This document shows, one piece after another, positions 1 to 11,001 of a stretch of 64,000 nucleotides of DNA. The stretch lies in NCBI GenBank assembly GCA_001692895.1, contig KV748231.1, positions 1-64,000 on the forward strand, in the 5' to 3' direction. The DNA is from Cenococcum geophilum 1.58 (Eukaryota > Ascomycota > Dothideomycetes > Gloniales > Gloniaceae). The translations under genes and the position numbers were made by a program. The notes below the pieces were generated by a model that was not told the origin of the DNA, did not search any database, and saw only the letters and a list, made by a program, of their open reading frames with translations. Positions within the stretch are counted from its first letter, which is position 1; the number at the start of each line of letters is the position of its first letter.

Positions 1-340
1 TAGGCTCCTAGAAAAGAGATATTAGTAAGCAAAAGGACAGAAATAAATTACAAAAGGACAGGGAAAGGCGTTAGGATTTCTTATTTTCTTATAGTTTTCT
101 ACCGTTTTCTCATTCCCTAGTAGTTGCTTGTAACTTAGTATTTTACTAAGGAACTATAAACCCCTAGTTTAGGGGCTTATAAACTACTAGGACATAGTTA
201 CTAGTATATGTTAAGCTGCCCTAAGGGATTCATGTATATAGGACTATAGCGCCATAGCCTAGAGGCTGTATGCGCAGTATTGTACGTAGTATAATACAAT
301 GGATATAAAAAAAAAAAAAAAACCCCAATTAGTCTATATT
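1..340. other. AT-rich non-coding sequence
   Basis: No gene is recognisable here. The sequence is AT-rich with frequent stop codons in all frames and a 16-17 base adenine run near 307-323. Short stretches look like decayed repeat DNA, consistent with the RIP-like block that continues to about 5450. Confidence 0.6.
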
Positions 341-960
341 TAAGCAAGAACTGCCTTCTATTATAGCTTTAAGTCCAAAAATAGATACCTTAAAAACAGT
401 TCTTACTTAGCTAGGGACTAACTATAAAGGTTATCCTAAGAAGTTAGTTATCTTTACAGCATTCCTAGTAGCCGCCTTTATTATTTATCTAGTACGTCTT
501 ATCTATTCTTAAAGCAATATTTTTATATTCTAACACTAGATTAGTATCTTCTTAATAGGTACAGACTAAGTAGCTGCGAGTTAGTTAGCGGTAGGCTTAA
601 GATAGAAGAAAGGGAGACAATTATTAAAGAATTTAAAAATAACCCCACTTTAAGATTTCTTATATTAACTACTAGCCTAATATCTAAAGTATACACTCTA
701 ATTAGAGCAAGCAAAGTGTTCATATTTAAGCCACAGCTACTACCTATAGTTAAAGCTTAAGCATTTAGACGTGCCTATAGGATTAAACAGCTAGAAGATA
801 AAGTTATAAATATTAGGGCTGTATCTAATAAGGTTAATATAGAGGTATATATTTAGCAGTGGGCTAAGAAACATAAGATCTTTATACTAGGTGCTTTCTC
901 TAGAGCGCTAAAGCATTATATTAAAAAGAAGCGCCTTTCTAGTGCTTTACTACTTAAGAT
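340..960 (+). pseudogene. Decayed SNF2-family helicase C-terminal domain fragment
   Basis: A conceptual plus-strand reading recovers the C-terminal helicase lobe of a SNF2-type ATPase. In order I see SPKI..L near 372, LVIFTAFL near 445, a stretch RLKIEERETIIKEFKNNP at about 600-655, FLILTTSLIS (normally LLLTTxxGxxGLNLT) near 660, VFIFKPQLLPI (normally VFxLEPxWNP) near 720, and AFRRAYRIKQ (normally QAFxRxYRIGQ) near 758-790. Several in-frame stops sit where Gln or Trp codons are expected; for example the Q before AFRRAYR is TAG, as expected from CAG-to-TAG change. No N-terminal lobe or start is visible, so this is a fragment of a duplicated helicase gene or of a helicase-bearing element, inactivated by RIP-like mutation. 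It is not expected to be expressed. Confidence 0.65.
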
Positions 961-3900
961 TACTTAATATGTATTAAAACCGGGTTCCACTAGCAAGGTT
1001 ATATAGTAGGGTATAAACGGTTTCTTCTATATACTTAACTAGCTTAATTAATACTACTAGCTAAGTAGGCACTGCCTCTACAGTATACTAATTATAATAT
1101 ATTTTATAACACCTAGCTCTAAGTATATATAATAAAAATATTATAGTTATTACATATATATAAATATTATAAAAGAGGTAATAAATATAATATTTGCTAA
1201 TATAATATATTATAAATATTATAAATAATCGGTAGATATACCTATTTAGGTTTAGCCGCTATACAACTCCTTTTTCTTTACGCTAACCCCTACTTAATTA
1301 TAATAACTACTACGAACTACCCAATAATAATTAACAGCACTATACTGGGTATTTACGCGTAAATAGAATAACAATCTAAACCTATATCGCTTTCTTTAGT
1401 ATATAAGGCCCATGCGATAAAGAACTAGTTAGTAAAGTTTATCTACCTAGGCCTAAAAATTAATAAAATATTATATAGCGATATTTATTCCACTATAGAA
1501 CAGGGACTTACAGACATTTAAATGCTTAGTTTATAACTAAATAAGGTCAGAAACTGGTCAAGACTTAATTAGGTGTTTTATAGTATAATTAAAACATTTT
1601 CTACCGTTTTTACAGGCATACTAGAACCTTGGCAAAGTAGGTATTTATCCGCAATTACCTAAAAATATAACAATAATCGGAAGCGTTAAGTATTAGACAG
1701 AGTAACAACCCTAGCATAAATTAAGTCCGTTACGTATTATCTTAAATTAACTAATACACACCAACCAAGCAAAAAAGACCTAGAGTTAGTTACTCAAAAT
1801 AGCCTTATATTTAGAACAGTGCAAACTAAAGTAGTCTATAAAGGAGATAGCCGGGAAATACTATATAGTTATAGATACTTTACGGCCGGTAGTATACTAG
1901 ATAATAAAATTACGTTAACCGATCTAGACTTTAGTCTATTTACTAGCGTACTTTTAGAAGATATTAACTTTAATCCCATAAAATATAGAATTTTCTATTA
2001 TAATAGCTAAGGAAGGGAGATAAAAGTTCTTACTAAACGAACCTAGAGGGCTGCTATAAATGAAATGTATACCAAAGGACTTAATCGTTTTTATTTTATA
2101 GTAAGATACAAAAACCAAGGTAAGATAGATTATATAAGTAATTTTAGCAATATTGGAAATATTCTAACGCATTTAAATAGGTACACTATACCCGGCTACT
2201 GCACCTATATATATCAAAACTATTACACCACAAGCCGTTATAAGCAACTTATTGTCAAAGCTACCTAAAACATAACTAAAGTTAGAAAGAAATCGTTCTA
2301 AGCCTAGGGGTTTAAGGGCATCTATACAGGAAATCAGTAGTATACTTAGACCAACGGTTTCTATATATAAAGTAGAATTAGCGAGTAATAAATTAAAGCG
2401 GAAACGGGAGACCTCCGTTTAGCCTAAGAAAAAAAAACCAAAGGCCTAATATTATATTTATATTATACCAACTATCTTACGCACTATACTATATTTTATA
2501 TACCCAATATTTCCAATATAGTGTCAATATATACACAGTTATGCATATTATGCTAGCTCGGCTAGATATACTAAATAGCTTAACCTAAGTAAGCAGGGCT
2601 TAAAATTAAAAAGCCCCTTTGCAATTTTTACTTTTCTCCTCTCTCTTATTAATAATTTACATTAGTACTCTTTCCATAGGCCATTAAATATATCTTTAAC
2701 ACCAATATATTAAACCAACACTATTCTCTACTATAGCTAAATCATCCAATATATAGGTTATTGCAGCGTCTAGCAGCCAGGTGCGACTTATATCCGCTTT
2801 ATAATAGTAGCATATAGCTAATAAGGTAAAGCCTATAGTTTTAGTAAGACTCGCGCATATCTAAGGACGAATCCGATAGTGATAAGATTCCACTACACCC
2901 CTATCGCCCTTAAGACACTCATCGCCGTAGGACTAATATAACTTAACATAAGCTTAAATCTGCCACCTATTCTAAGTCATTAGTTTAGAAAACAGTAAGG
3001 CCTATATACCTAGCATATAGATTAACCATTTACCTGCGTATATAGGGTTATTATAATATATTGCCTAATAAACGCCATTATTAACTAAGCACTACTAAGG
3101 ACGGAAGTATTAACGGCACAAAATAATCGAGACACGAACTAGAACTACTCTGGCAGGGAGTATAACAGCGGGCTAAGTTTAACTCTACACCCATACACGC
3201 ACCTATACTAGCCTACACTAGGCTACTTATATAGGCTATAGTTATAATAGGCTACTTTAATCCTTCCTATAGACTCTCTTTATGGCCAGAAAGACAGAAG
3301 TCGGGCGTTAACGCACTAATTATTAATACTTAGCGAAAGGCTGGTTTGAATAATTAGGGGCGTATATTTAATAATATTCGGCCTCTACCTAAACTAAAAG
3401 AAGCTTATAGGGCAAGTCTTTAAAATCTACACCTCCTCCTAGCAATATTTAAAGTACTACTAACATAGTATATATCGTAAAACTATAGTTATTTAACTAT
3501 ATCGGCGACTTTAGATTATATATTCTAAGTAATATTCGTGCAGTTATATATATATATTATCTATTCCCTAATACACTAAATACCTAAGCTCTAGTCTTTT
3601 AACTACTTAAAGATAATATATTTATATACGCATATCTAAAGCTTATAAGCCCTACTATACACTCCTAGAGTTTACCTACTAATAATAGAAGGGGAAACAA
3701 TAATTCGCAGCACCCGTAATCATTAAGTGTATTACTTAATACTTTTTTAACCTAAACTTAAAAGGCCTAGCTTTACATCCCTAGACATCTAAGTATTTTC
3801 ACCTACTTTCGGCTTACACTATTATACTAATTACTACTTATATTTAACATGCACTCACTAAATATAAAAAGGGAAATTTGCGGTAAATAGTTAAAGTAGA

Positions 3901-4740
3901 TATAATAGAAGAACTAAACAGTATAAGCAATACTCTAATCTACCTATATATTATAAGATATTAATTTATAAAGCAATATACTATTAAATCTGAAAGATAT
4001 AGGACGCGCAAGCTTCTAATAGAAAAGTTAAACTACTACAGGTAATAGCTAGTCTTATTTAGAAGCAGATATACAAGACCGGTAACCCAGTTGAAAATAC
4101 GCATATAGTATATAATCCATACGCAGATAATACCGATAATCTAGATAAGCTTAAGCCATATACAACCTAGCACAAGTTTAAGTTCTTAGTAATAGATGGC
4201 TTTCCTATCTCTAGTAACGATGACTTAGGGCCTACTAGTTCTTCCTCTTTTACTTATATAGATAAGGTAACGCTAGTAAGAAGTAAAGATTCGGTTTTAG
4301 ATTAAAGAGTAAGCAAAAGCGCATTTTTAATTATTATATTAATAACTTAACCAGGGCACTTTACGTTTAACCCTAGTTTCTTCGCCGCCAATAACTATAG
4401 ATAGCCCGCCTATCCAAAACTATAAGGCTTCTCGCTTTAGGGTTACTTAGTATTATAACTTAAATAATAAACCGTATATACTTAATGTACTATATATAAT
4501 AACACTAAATAGACTGTAAAACTTACTAGGTGTTAAAGAAGAAGATTTTCTTTAGTATACTCTTAGAACGAGGGAAAAGCTACTAGATAATAGTAGATTT
4601 AATATATTTTTAGAGTCTGTGTAGTAAAAGGAAAATAGCAATATTAAAATAAGGCTAGGATTGCCTAAAGATAATAACCCAAATATATAGTTACTTCCTC
4701 TAAGGTATATAGATAATATTTCACTTTCCAAAATATTATA
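960..4740. other. RIP-like AT-rich block with unrecognised relics
   Basis: This 3.8 kb has no intact gene. It is strongly AT-rich, dominated by TA dinucleotides, and closed in all frames except short stretches. Two adjacent plus-strand runs (about 1819-2007 and 2065-2265) are the longest protein-like readings, with phrases such as FSNIGNILTHLNRYT and YYTTSRYKQLIVKAT, but I cannot assign a family. The block looks like several overlapping ancient repeats or duplicated genes. Confidence 0.55.
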
Positions 4741-4741
4741 A

Positions 4742-5425
4742 TTATTACGGTCATAAAAAATATTGCGATTATTGCAGTTATAGAAAATATTGCGACTATT
4801 ATAGTCGTGGGAAATATTATAACTATTATAGTCGTGGGAAATATTATAACTATTGCAGTTATAAGAAATATTGCGACTATTATAGCCATGGGAAATATTA
4901 CGACTAGTGCAATCACGGGAAACATTATAAATATTGCAACTATTGCAGTTGTGGGAAATATTACACTTATTACAGTCGTAGGAAATATTACAACTATTAC
5001 AGTCGTGGGAAATATTGCAACTATTGCAGTCGTAGGAAATATTGCGACCATTGCAGTCGTAGGAAATATTGCGACCATTACAGTCACGGGAAATATTGCG
5101 ACCATTGCAGTCACGGGAAATATTATAAATATTGCAGTCGTAGGAAATATTGCAACTATTGCAGTCATAGGAAATATTGCGACCATTGCAGTCGCGGGAA
5201 ATATTATAAATATTGCAGTCGTGGGAAATATTACAACTATTGCAGTCATAGGAAATATTGCAACCATTGCAGTCGCGGGAAATATTATAAATATTGCAGT
5301 CGTGGGAAATATTGCAACTATTACAGTCGTAGGAAATATTGCGACCATTGCAATCGCGGGAAATATTATAAATATTGCAGTCGTGGGAAATATTGCAACT
5401 ATTACGGTCATAGGAAATATTATAA
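4742..5425. repeat. 27-bp minisatellite array (about 25 copies)
   Basis: The array has a 27-bp unit of the form GGAAATATTGCGACCATTGC plus AGTCGTA, with variation mainly at C/T and G/A positions. Because 27 is a multiple of three, the array is open in a forward frame (4807-5463, 9-residue repeat V-V-G-N-I-A-T-I-A) and in a reverse frame (5411-4665, repeat around IFPTTAIVA). A higher-order pattern appears in the middle, where units with ATTATAAATATTGCAGTC recur every second or third copy. The openness on both strands follows from the repeat, and nothing suggests a real protein. Confidence 0.9.
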
Positions 5426-6044
5426 TTTTAAGATATAAGGTTGCTAAAGTAGCCCCGGGCTAGCGTAAAGAAGTATACATAAGCAGATCAGCGGATCCAG
5501 CTGAAATGACCCCGGGCCAGCCCCGGGCTAGCCCCTGGCTAGCCCCAACCACTCTCCCGTTTTCCTAACGTCCTCTATACTAAATAACCGCTAACTAAAC
5601 CGTTTAATAACCTGTAGCACTTAATATATCTTATTTAACGTATACTGCACGTCCTCCCTTATAACCTTAAGCTGGTCCTTTACTAGCTTATCCTTATTAA
5701 CGTTAAGAACGCGTATAAAGTAGATAGGTAGCGGTAGTTTAGGGGAGGACTCTAGTGGGGGATTTTCCTATATAGTCAGCAGCTGGTTAATAGAGGAAGG
5801 GCGGAAACCTACAGTTATAACGTTATATATCGCGACTTTTTGCCTAACTTCCTTAAAAAAATATATAGGTGTTTTTAGTGGTGGCCTTCTGCAGTATTTC
5901 ATCGGCATCGCAATATTGACGCGCTTTGGTGAGGCTTGCTAATAAAATCACGCTAGCTAGGGTGCCTGCAGCATGCTAACCCAGGCAGGAGCGCCTAAAG
6001 CGCCCAATACGAAAAGTCCGTTTTACCAGACGAAGGGATAAAGG
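5426..6044. other. GC-rich CCCCGGGCTAG-type repeats and transposon debris
   Basis: Next to the minisatellite, 5450-5550 contains several copies of a CCCCGGGCTAGC/CCCCTGGCTAGC motif, an abrupt GC-rich island at the edge of the AT-rich block. From 5570 to 5880 a minus-strand reading gives protein-like scraps interrupted by stops (for example VKDQLKVIREDVQYTLNKIY). These resemble a coiled-coil gag-like or transposase-associated region but are not assignable. No intact gene. Confidence 0.4.
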
Positions 6045-6659
6045 TTAGTAATCAAGCTCCAGTCCAAATTTGCTCCAGCCCAACAAGATCACTGCATTCA
6101 CGTCCACCTCGGGCGTGCTCTGCAACCGTTGTAGGCATTCATGTATCTTCTGGACAGTCATAGCCTTTACCGTGTAAGACGTATATGTCCGCTCCTGCTT
6201 GAACGAGAAGACGAACTATCGGCCATTCAGGAGGACGCAGTTGGTTACCCGTTTGGAATAGTTTTATCTTGATATGAAATATAGCTTCGATGAGAGGGGG
6301 AGCGTGGCTAAATGTATTGTTAGGATGGAATCCAACAGCTAGTAAGGATTTAAGCGAGTTCCAAAATCTTAGGCCTGGCTCTGATCCTTCCACAAGCCCG
6401 TTGAAGTTGGAATTTCTTTTCGTCCTCCACGTTCTATAAGTTCCACAATGATAGAATGGATACGAATTCAAGTACGTCTTCTTCACCACTTTTCAACGCT
6501 GGAACTTAGCCTATATATTTATTTGAAGCTAGATTCAGGAGAAATGTTTTAAATAGGCTTACCAAATCTTCACAGTAGGATCTGCACCTACCGTGAGCTA
6601 GTATTTACACATACTGACTTGACCACTAGCTGCTGCTTCCTAATATTCATTCATTGCCT

Positions 6660-8305
6660 AACATTCGATTCGGATCCCTGTCGAGCCCACGCGGACTACA
6701 CCTTATATGCATGTGGGGAGAAAACTCTATGAGAAAACCCCGTATTCTATCTCTCCACCTTTAGGCCCCGCCTGCGTGGCGCCTGTGAGTCGCCTGCGAG
6801 TCGCCTATGGTCCTCTATATCCTTACTCTCGATCTCCCTGGTAACCGCCTTAAGGCCTCTTCGTGTTAAGAGTATAGTGTTATAGTCCTTTGTACCCGCT
6901 ACTAAGAGCATTGCCTCTTAACTGGTGCGTAGGGCGCATAGCGTTATGTACTTCGGTGTTTGCCTTACCTAACCGCATTCGCACCCCAGGTTGCCTACTA
7001 GGACCCCTATCCCATAGAGCCAGTCTTTTAATCCTATTACCCCTATCCCTATTAGCGTTGCTATTATATTTTCTGCCTTTGTTAGCCCTTAGTGGAGTCC
7101 TTAGGCGTTTACCCTCCATGGCGTTAGCCATGCTATGGCTTACTTCCTTCTCGCCTGTATCTCCCATGTGACTCTTCAGTGTTAGTTAATCCACTGCTGT
7201 ATTGCATTGGCTGGCTTTCTAGTATTCTTTCGCGTTCTACTCTGGTTCCTTTCTCTTTCTTGTCCTTGCTCTTATTATTAGCCCCCTATATATCTCCTTT
7301 ACTTCTGCACGCGGGCCTAGGCCTTAGTACGGCGCCATTCCTCTTCTGCTTTTTCTGCCCGCCCTACTAGTACTTCTCTACTCTAGGGTTACTGGGGAGT
7401 CCTTCCTTGGGGGGCCCTGGGGCCTCTCTATAGCCGACTTAGGCATGTCTTAGTGTACTTTATGACGTTATAGTTGCGCTCCTTTAGCGCCCTTTGTATT
7501 ACGGTAGCCTGGATATACAGCCGTAAGGGGGGTATATTCGTTTCTTTCTTAAGCAGTACTGTGTCCGTTCGCTTATACCCGCCCGTTATTCTCTAGAGGT
7601 AGGCTACTTAGACCTTCTGGAGTGGCTTAAGGAGCGATTTAGGGGGGCCCTTCTCGGTTTCTCCAATGACCCAGATGCTAGAGCCGTATATTATGGTTAG
7701 CCGGATAACCGCTGTATATAGTAGTCGTGACCTCTGGAAGCATGGGCCCTATGTAGAGTTAACGATCCTAGACATTACGTTGAACTGTGTCTGGCCCCTA
7801 TAAGCCGCCTACTTTGCATGTGCGCTCCACCGGAGCTTGCTATCTACCTATACGCTAAGTACCCTTAGCCCTTGGACTGGTTGTCCCCCAAAGCCTTAGA
7901 TACGTATTATATGCTAGAGGTCTGCAAATTGGTTGCGTTTCCTTATAAAGTGGATTAGTTAGTATTTCTCCGGTGTAAAGCGGGCTCCATGTCGCCTTAC
8001 CTACTCTATACACGTATTATGGGCTTTTTCTAGTGTCCTGCAGTTTTCTGCGGCTGCTGGTCCGTATGTAATTAGGTTCGTGTTGTCGACGAAGCCTATC
8101 CCCTAAGTCACCCCCTCCTCGAAGGGTTCGAGTAGGTCGCCTGCGAAGAACAGGAAGAGTATAGGCGAGAAGGGCGATCCCTGCGGTATTCCTGTTGCAA
8201 CTGTAGTGGGGGGGCTCCGGTACCCACTGAAGACTAGTGAGGTTTCTCTTTGGCCTAGAAACCCCTGTATAAATCGTAAGGTCTACTCTGGGATGCTGCT
8301 TCCTA
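6660..8305 (-). mobile_element. 5'-truncated, decayed Tad1-like non-LTR retrotransposon (LINE)
   Basis: The minus strand carries a reverse-transcriptase segment with GIPQGSPFSPILFLFFAGDL near 8190-8130. It is followed by GIGFVDNTNLITY near 8095, a decayed YxDD-type box. Further in come RFTPEKY-LIHF near 7980 and KLRWSAHAK near 7830, the thumb-adjacent motif typical of Tad-clade LINEs, then an endonuclease or RNase H-like tail with many stops down to about 6660. Stops are mostly TAG/TGA/TAA at Gln and Trp positions, as RIP would give. The RT fingers and the upstream ORF1 are missing, so the copy is 5'-truncated at about 8305, as is usual for LINE insertions. It lies inside the dead STAND-ankyrin gene on the same strand. 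The 3' boundary is approximate. Confidence 0.85.
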
Positions 8306-9159
8306 ATAAAAAAAAAGCTTTAGCAAACCGCGACAGAATACCTCATCACGAGCAAAGTGTTCTGGACCATAAAAACAAAAATATCCTGGCATTATAGAAC
8401 ATACAGCCACGGCTTGGTGAAGCGAACTGTCCCGGAATTTAATTGAGATAACACCAAGGACCTTATATTTTAATTAGACGATAACAGAAGTAATGCATAC
8501 ATGAAGCAAAGTGTAGCCGTCAGAGTCTTGGTACTTCGGGCTTGCTAATCCCTGTTCGAACGGGCTTTGAACCGCGTTTATGTTACCGTTAACGACGGCT
8601 CGTCATACCGGAGCATCATCAGGAATAATAGGGAACGTGATGGAAAGCAGAGCAAGTTGATAGTATCCTTGCCGATTCGGCATTGATGAATACAATATTG
8701 AGAGGCCCGGTGGACGGAAATAAGTTTAGGAGGGCCGAAATTGAATACGAACAGTAAAGTCAATGCTATCTCTAGTAGAATATATCATCCTCCGATCCAT
8801 TGTTATCACCTCTATGAACGCGTTCCCGGTGCGCTATTCAAAGTTCCATGGACATTTGAACGGGTTGTAGGTACGAAGGGATGATCCGGGGTATCCTTGA
8901 TACTTAGTATGTAGTAGCTCAAAGATTCCCGGTCAGGATCCGCACAGTAACCCTTGGCAGTAACTTTTACTGTCCGAATCGTTTGGCAAGTTTAATTCCG
9001 CCGGTATAAAAATAGTGGCTTAAAGCTTATTTTTTAGAGTTATAGATTAATTAAGCACAGTTTATCTTTATATACACCTCTGTACGCCTCTTTATTTCTA
9101 CGCTTCTACTTCTTCCTACTCTATACGTCTCTCCCTTCGTATTCCTATGCAAGAGAGAC

Positions 9160-9240
9160 ACGAGCGGAGATATAGGTGGAGACGCAGGCAGAGACACGGG
9201 TAGAGACATAGGCAGAGACGCAGGTAGAGTTAAGAGTGAA
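9160..9240. repeat. Short tandem repeat, roughly 12-bp units
   Basis: Degenerate tandem units of the form GAGACGCAGGCA / GAGACACGGGTA / GAGACATAGGCA are repeated about six times within the region of the dead STAND-ankyrin gene. No coding role is seen. Confidence 0.7.
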
Positions 9241-10325
9241 ATAGAAGGTGGGGGAGGAGGAGAAGCAGTAGAAAAGGGGTGGCTAAAAGGAGAATGTCAA
9301 AGCTTAAGCACTGTTCATCTAGACCCACCTTCCTACCTAGGCGGGCTTTCTGGGCAACCATCTGATTTGAATGAATCATTTTCTGTTGGCAGGACAGGAG
9401 GAGGTCCTGGGGGAAGTCGCATCTCGTGATAGGTTGGAGCTAATTCGATCAATCATGGCATCGATTCGGCGAATGGGAGCTTCATCACGGGTCCGAGATT
9501 TGGCTAAAATCTCCTCCTTAATCGGTTCCAGTGCGTGTTGTAACAGGAAAATAAGTGTAGTTGAAGTGACATCACGCTGTCTTGTGCTAATAGCATTAAC
9601 AACTTGTTTTATTTCCTGCCATGTCCTGTATTATCCTTGTCATGTCACTGAAGAGGATTTATTGAGTTGACTGCGCCTGATTTCATGCTTAACACTATCT
9701 AGGCCCTGAGAGAGGCTTTGGTGATGGAGACCATTTCAATTTATAATTGCTTGGCTCTCCATATGCATTTTCTGTCTCTTCGGCCCTGCAGACTATGCTG
9801 ACTATGCGATAGTCAGCCTAACGACGAAACGCTGTAGAGTTTATATACTTTAGACTAGGAAGCGGTGCTTACCGTCTGATAGAAGACAATGCAACCGTTA
9901 GACTAGTATTACGACTATCGAACCTTTTCGTAATATCTTCTACCCTCTTCTTATGTTTTATCCATCTAATCCCTTGCGGCAAATTTGTCGAGAAGACTTT
10001 GCGAAGAATTTCTCGCAGCATATTGACGTCATCGCGGAAGCCCCTGATCGCTCCGGTAGTATTTCCCGGAAGGATTTTGAACTGCTGAACTCATTGATAT
10101 AGTTACGGAGGGTCTGGACGTTTGATTCGACATCTTGGAGAGCTATAAGAATGAAAGCGTTAGTATGTTCACAAGCTTACTGAAAGATGGCTGGTTCACG
10201 GTTTCTCAACTGCCGTATTTCCTTTGGCGCATCCCTGGCTGCAGGATGCCATACGCCTCGTGGCTGAAGCGCAAAGCTACGTCTGCGAATTGGACAATGC
10301 TGGCGGCGCTGCCAAGTGCGGTCGG

Positions 10326-11001
10326 TCAGCGCTTGTGAGACGGTAAAACTGTTGAGAAAGCCAAAGATAAGAGAAAAGACGGCGTCAAAGCTAGATAGCT
10401 TGAGAATGTCACTTCAGGAAATGAGAAATCAACATGAGATACGACATTGAAATGAGGCGTTGCACAGCATCTTTGCGCAAGGCTGAACATGCAACTACAA
10501 CATCGCAGTCACGCATGACGAATTATCTTCAATATAAGTGGGCATATATTTAGTAGTGATGCCTATACACCTTGTCATTGGGCCGGCATTATTGTTTTGA
10601 GGTATGTTACTCGTGCCCATTTTCATTGTGGGATTAATCACTAGGAATAGAGAGGAAGGCAGGCGAGGTTGGGTGTTTGGGAAATTCGGGCACCAAATTA
10701 GGTCACTGCTAGTCATGCAAAAGGGTTTCCAACATTGCTTTGACTATCTCTCTTAATTCGTATCAGACAGCCATCCAACTCTATATCATTATGCAATGGC
10801 TTTTCGCTTTTTGGTATATTACAGGTAATTGAACGAAAAAGTCATTCCAAAGAATACGCCCACTTTTGAACATAATGCTGTCCTTTACCCTCTATTCCGA
10901 CCATAGCTGCTACGCCTGCATAGCAAGATACAATCACGCCCATCTAAGTAACGCCCAAAAGTATAACTAGTGCTGAAAATTGCATGAAGTGAAGTGAAAG
11001 G
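10326..11001. other. Intergenic region, no gene recognised
   Basis: The sequence between the dead STAND-ankyrin gene and the 3' end of the Ecl1-type gene shows only short open stretches without protein-like character. The last part (about 10740-11001) probably holds the 3' UTR of the Ecl1-type gene. Confidence 0.5.

Larger units (their letters stand above)
6045..10325 (-). pseudogene. Fungal STAND N-terminal domain + ankyrin-repeat protein, dead and interrupted by a LINE
   Basis: Reading the minus strand gives, in order, four recognisable pieces. At about 10315 there is a fungal STAND-type N-terminal domain (LGSAASIVQFADVALRFS, then AYGILQPGMRQRKYGS and DVESNVQTLRNYINEF near 10135). At 9960-9361 there is helical sequence (HKKRVEDITKRFDSRNTS; ALEPIKEEILAKSRTRDEAP). 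At 8610-8460 there is a characteristic stretch PDDAPV-stop-RAVVNGNINAV followed by FEQGLASPKYQDSDGYTLLH, the entry into ankyrin repeats. After a LINE insertion, 6489-6139 carries the ankyrin-like C-terminus (LLAVGFHPNNTFSHAPPLIE; WPIVRLLVQAGADIYVLHGK). Lesions include TGG-to-TGA in the APVW codon near 8616, a stop after KYGS, frameshifts between pieces, loss of a clear start codon, and the LINE. Relatives of this architecture are common in Pezizomycotina and are thought to act in recognition or signalling. Here the gene is non-functional. Joining the pieces into one ancestral gene is inference from order, strand and family architecture. Confidence 0.75.

Noticed and set aside
4665..5463. Long open frames on both strands that look like repeat proteins, or a possible CRISPR-like array
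   Set aside because: The 27-bp unit is divisible by three, so openness follows from the repeat. There are no unique spacers between identical repeats, and the organism is a fungus, so it is not CRISPR.
6880..7171. Paired 93-95 codon frames on both strands
   Set aside because: They fall in the decayed tail of the LINE; only the minus strand is consistent with the element and the frames are not intact genes.
8535..8580. A tRNA-like B-box (CTGTTCGAACGGGC)
   Set aside because: No A box or clover-leaf is possible around it, and it falls within coding-derived sequence of the dead STAND-ankyrin gene.
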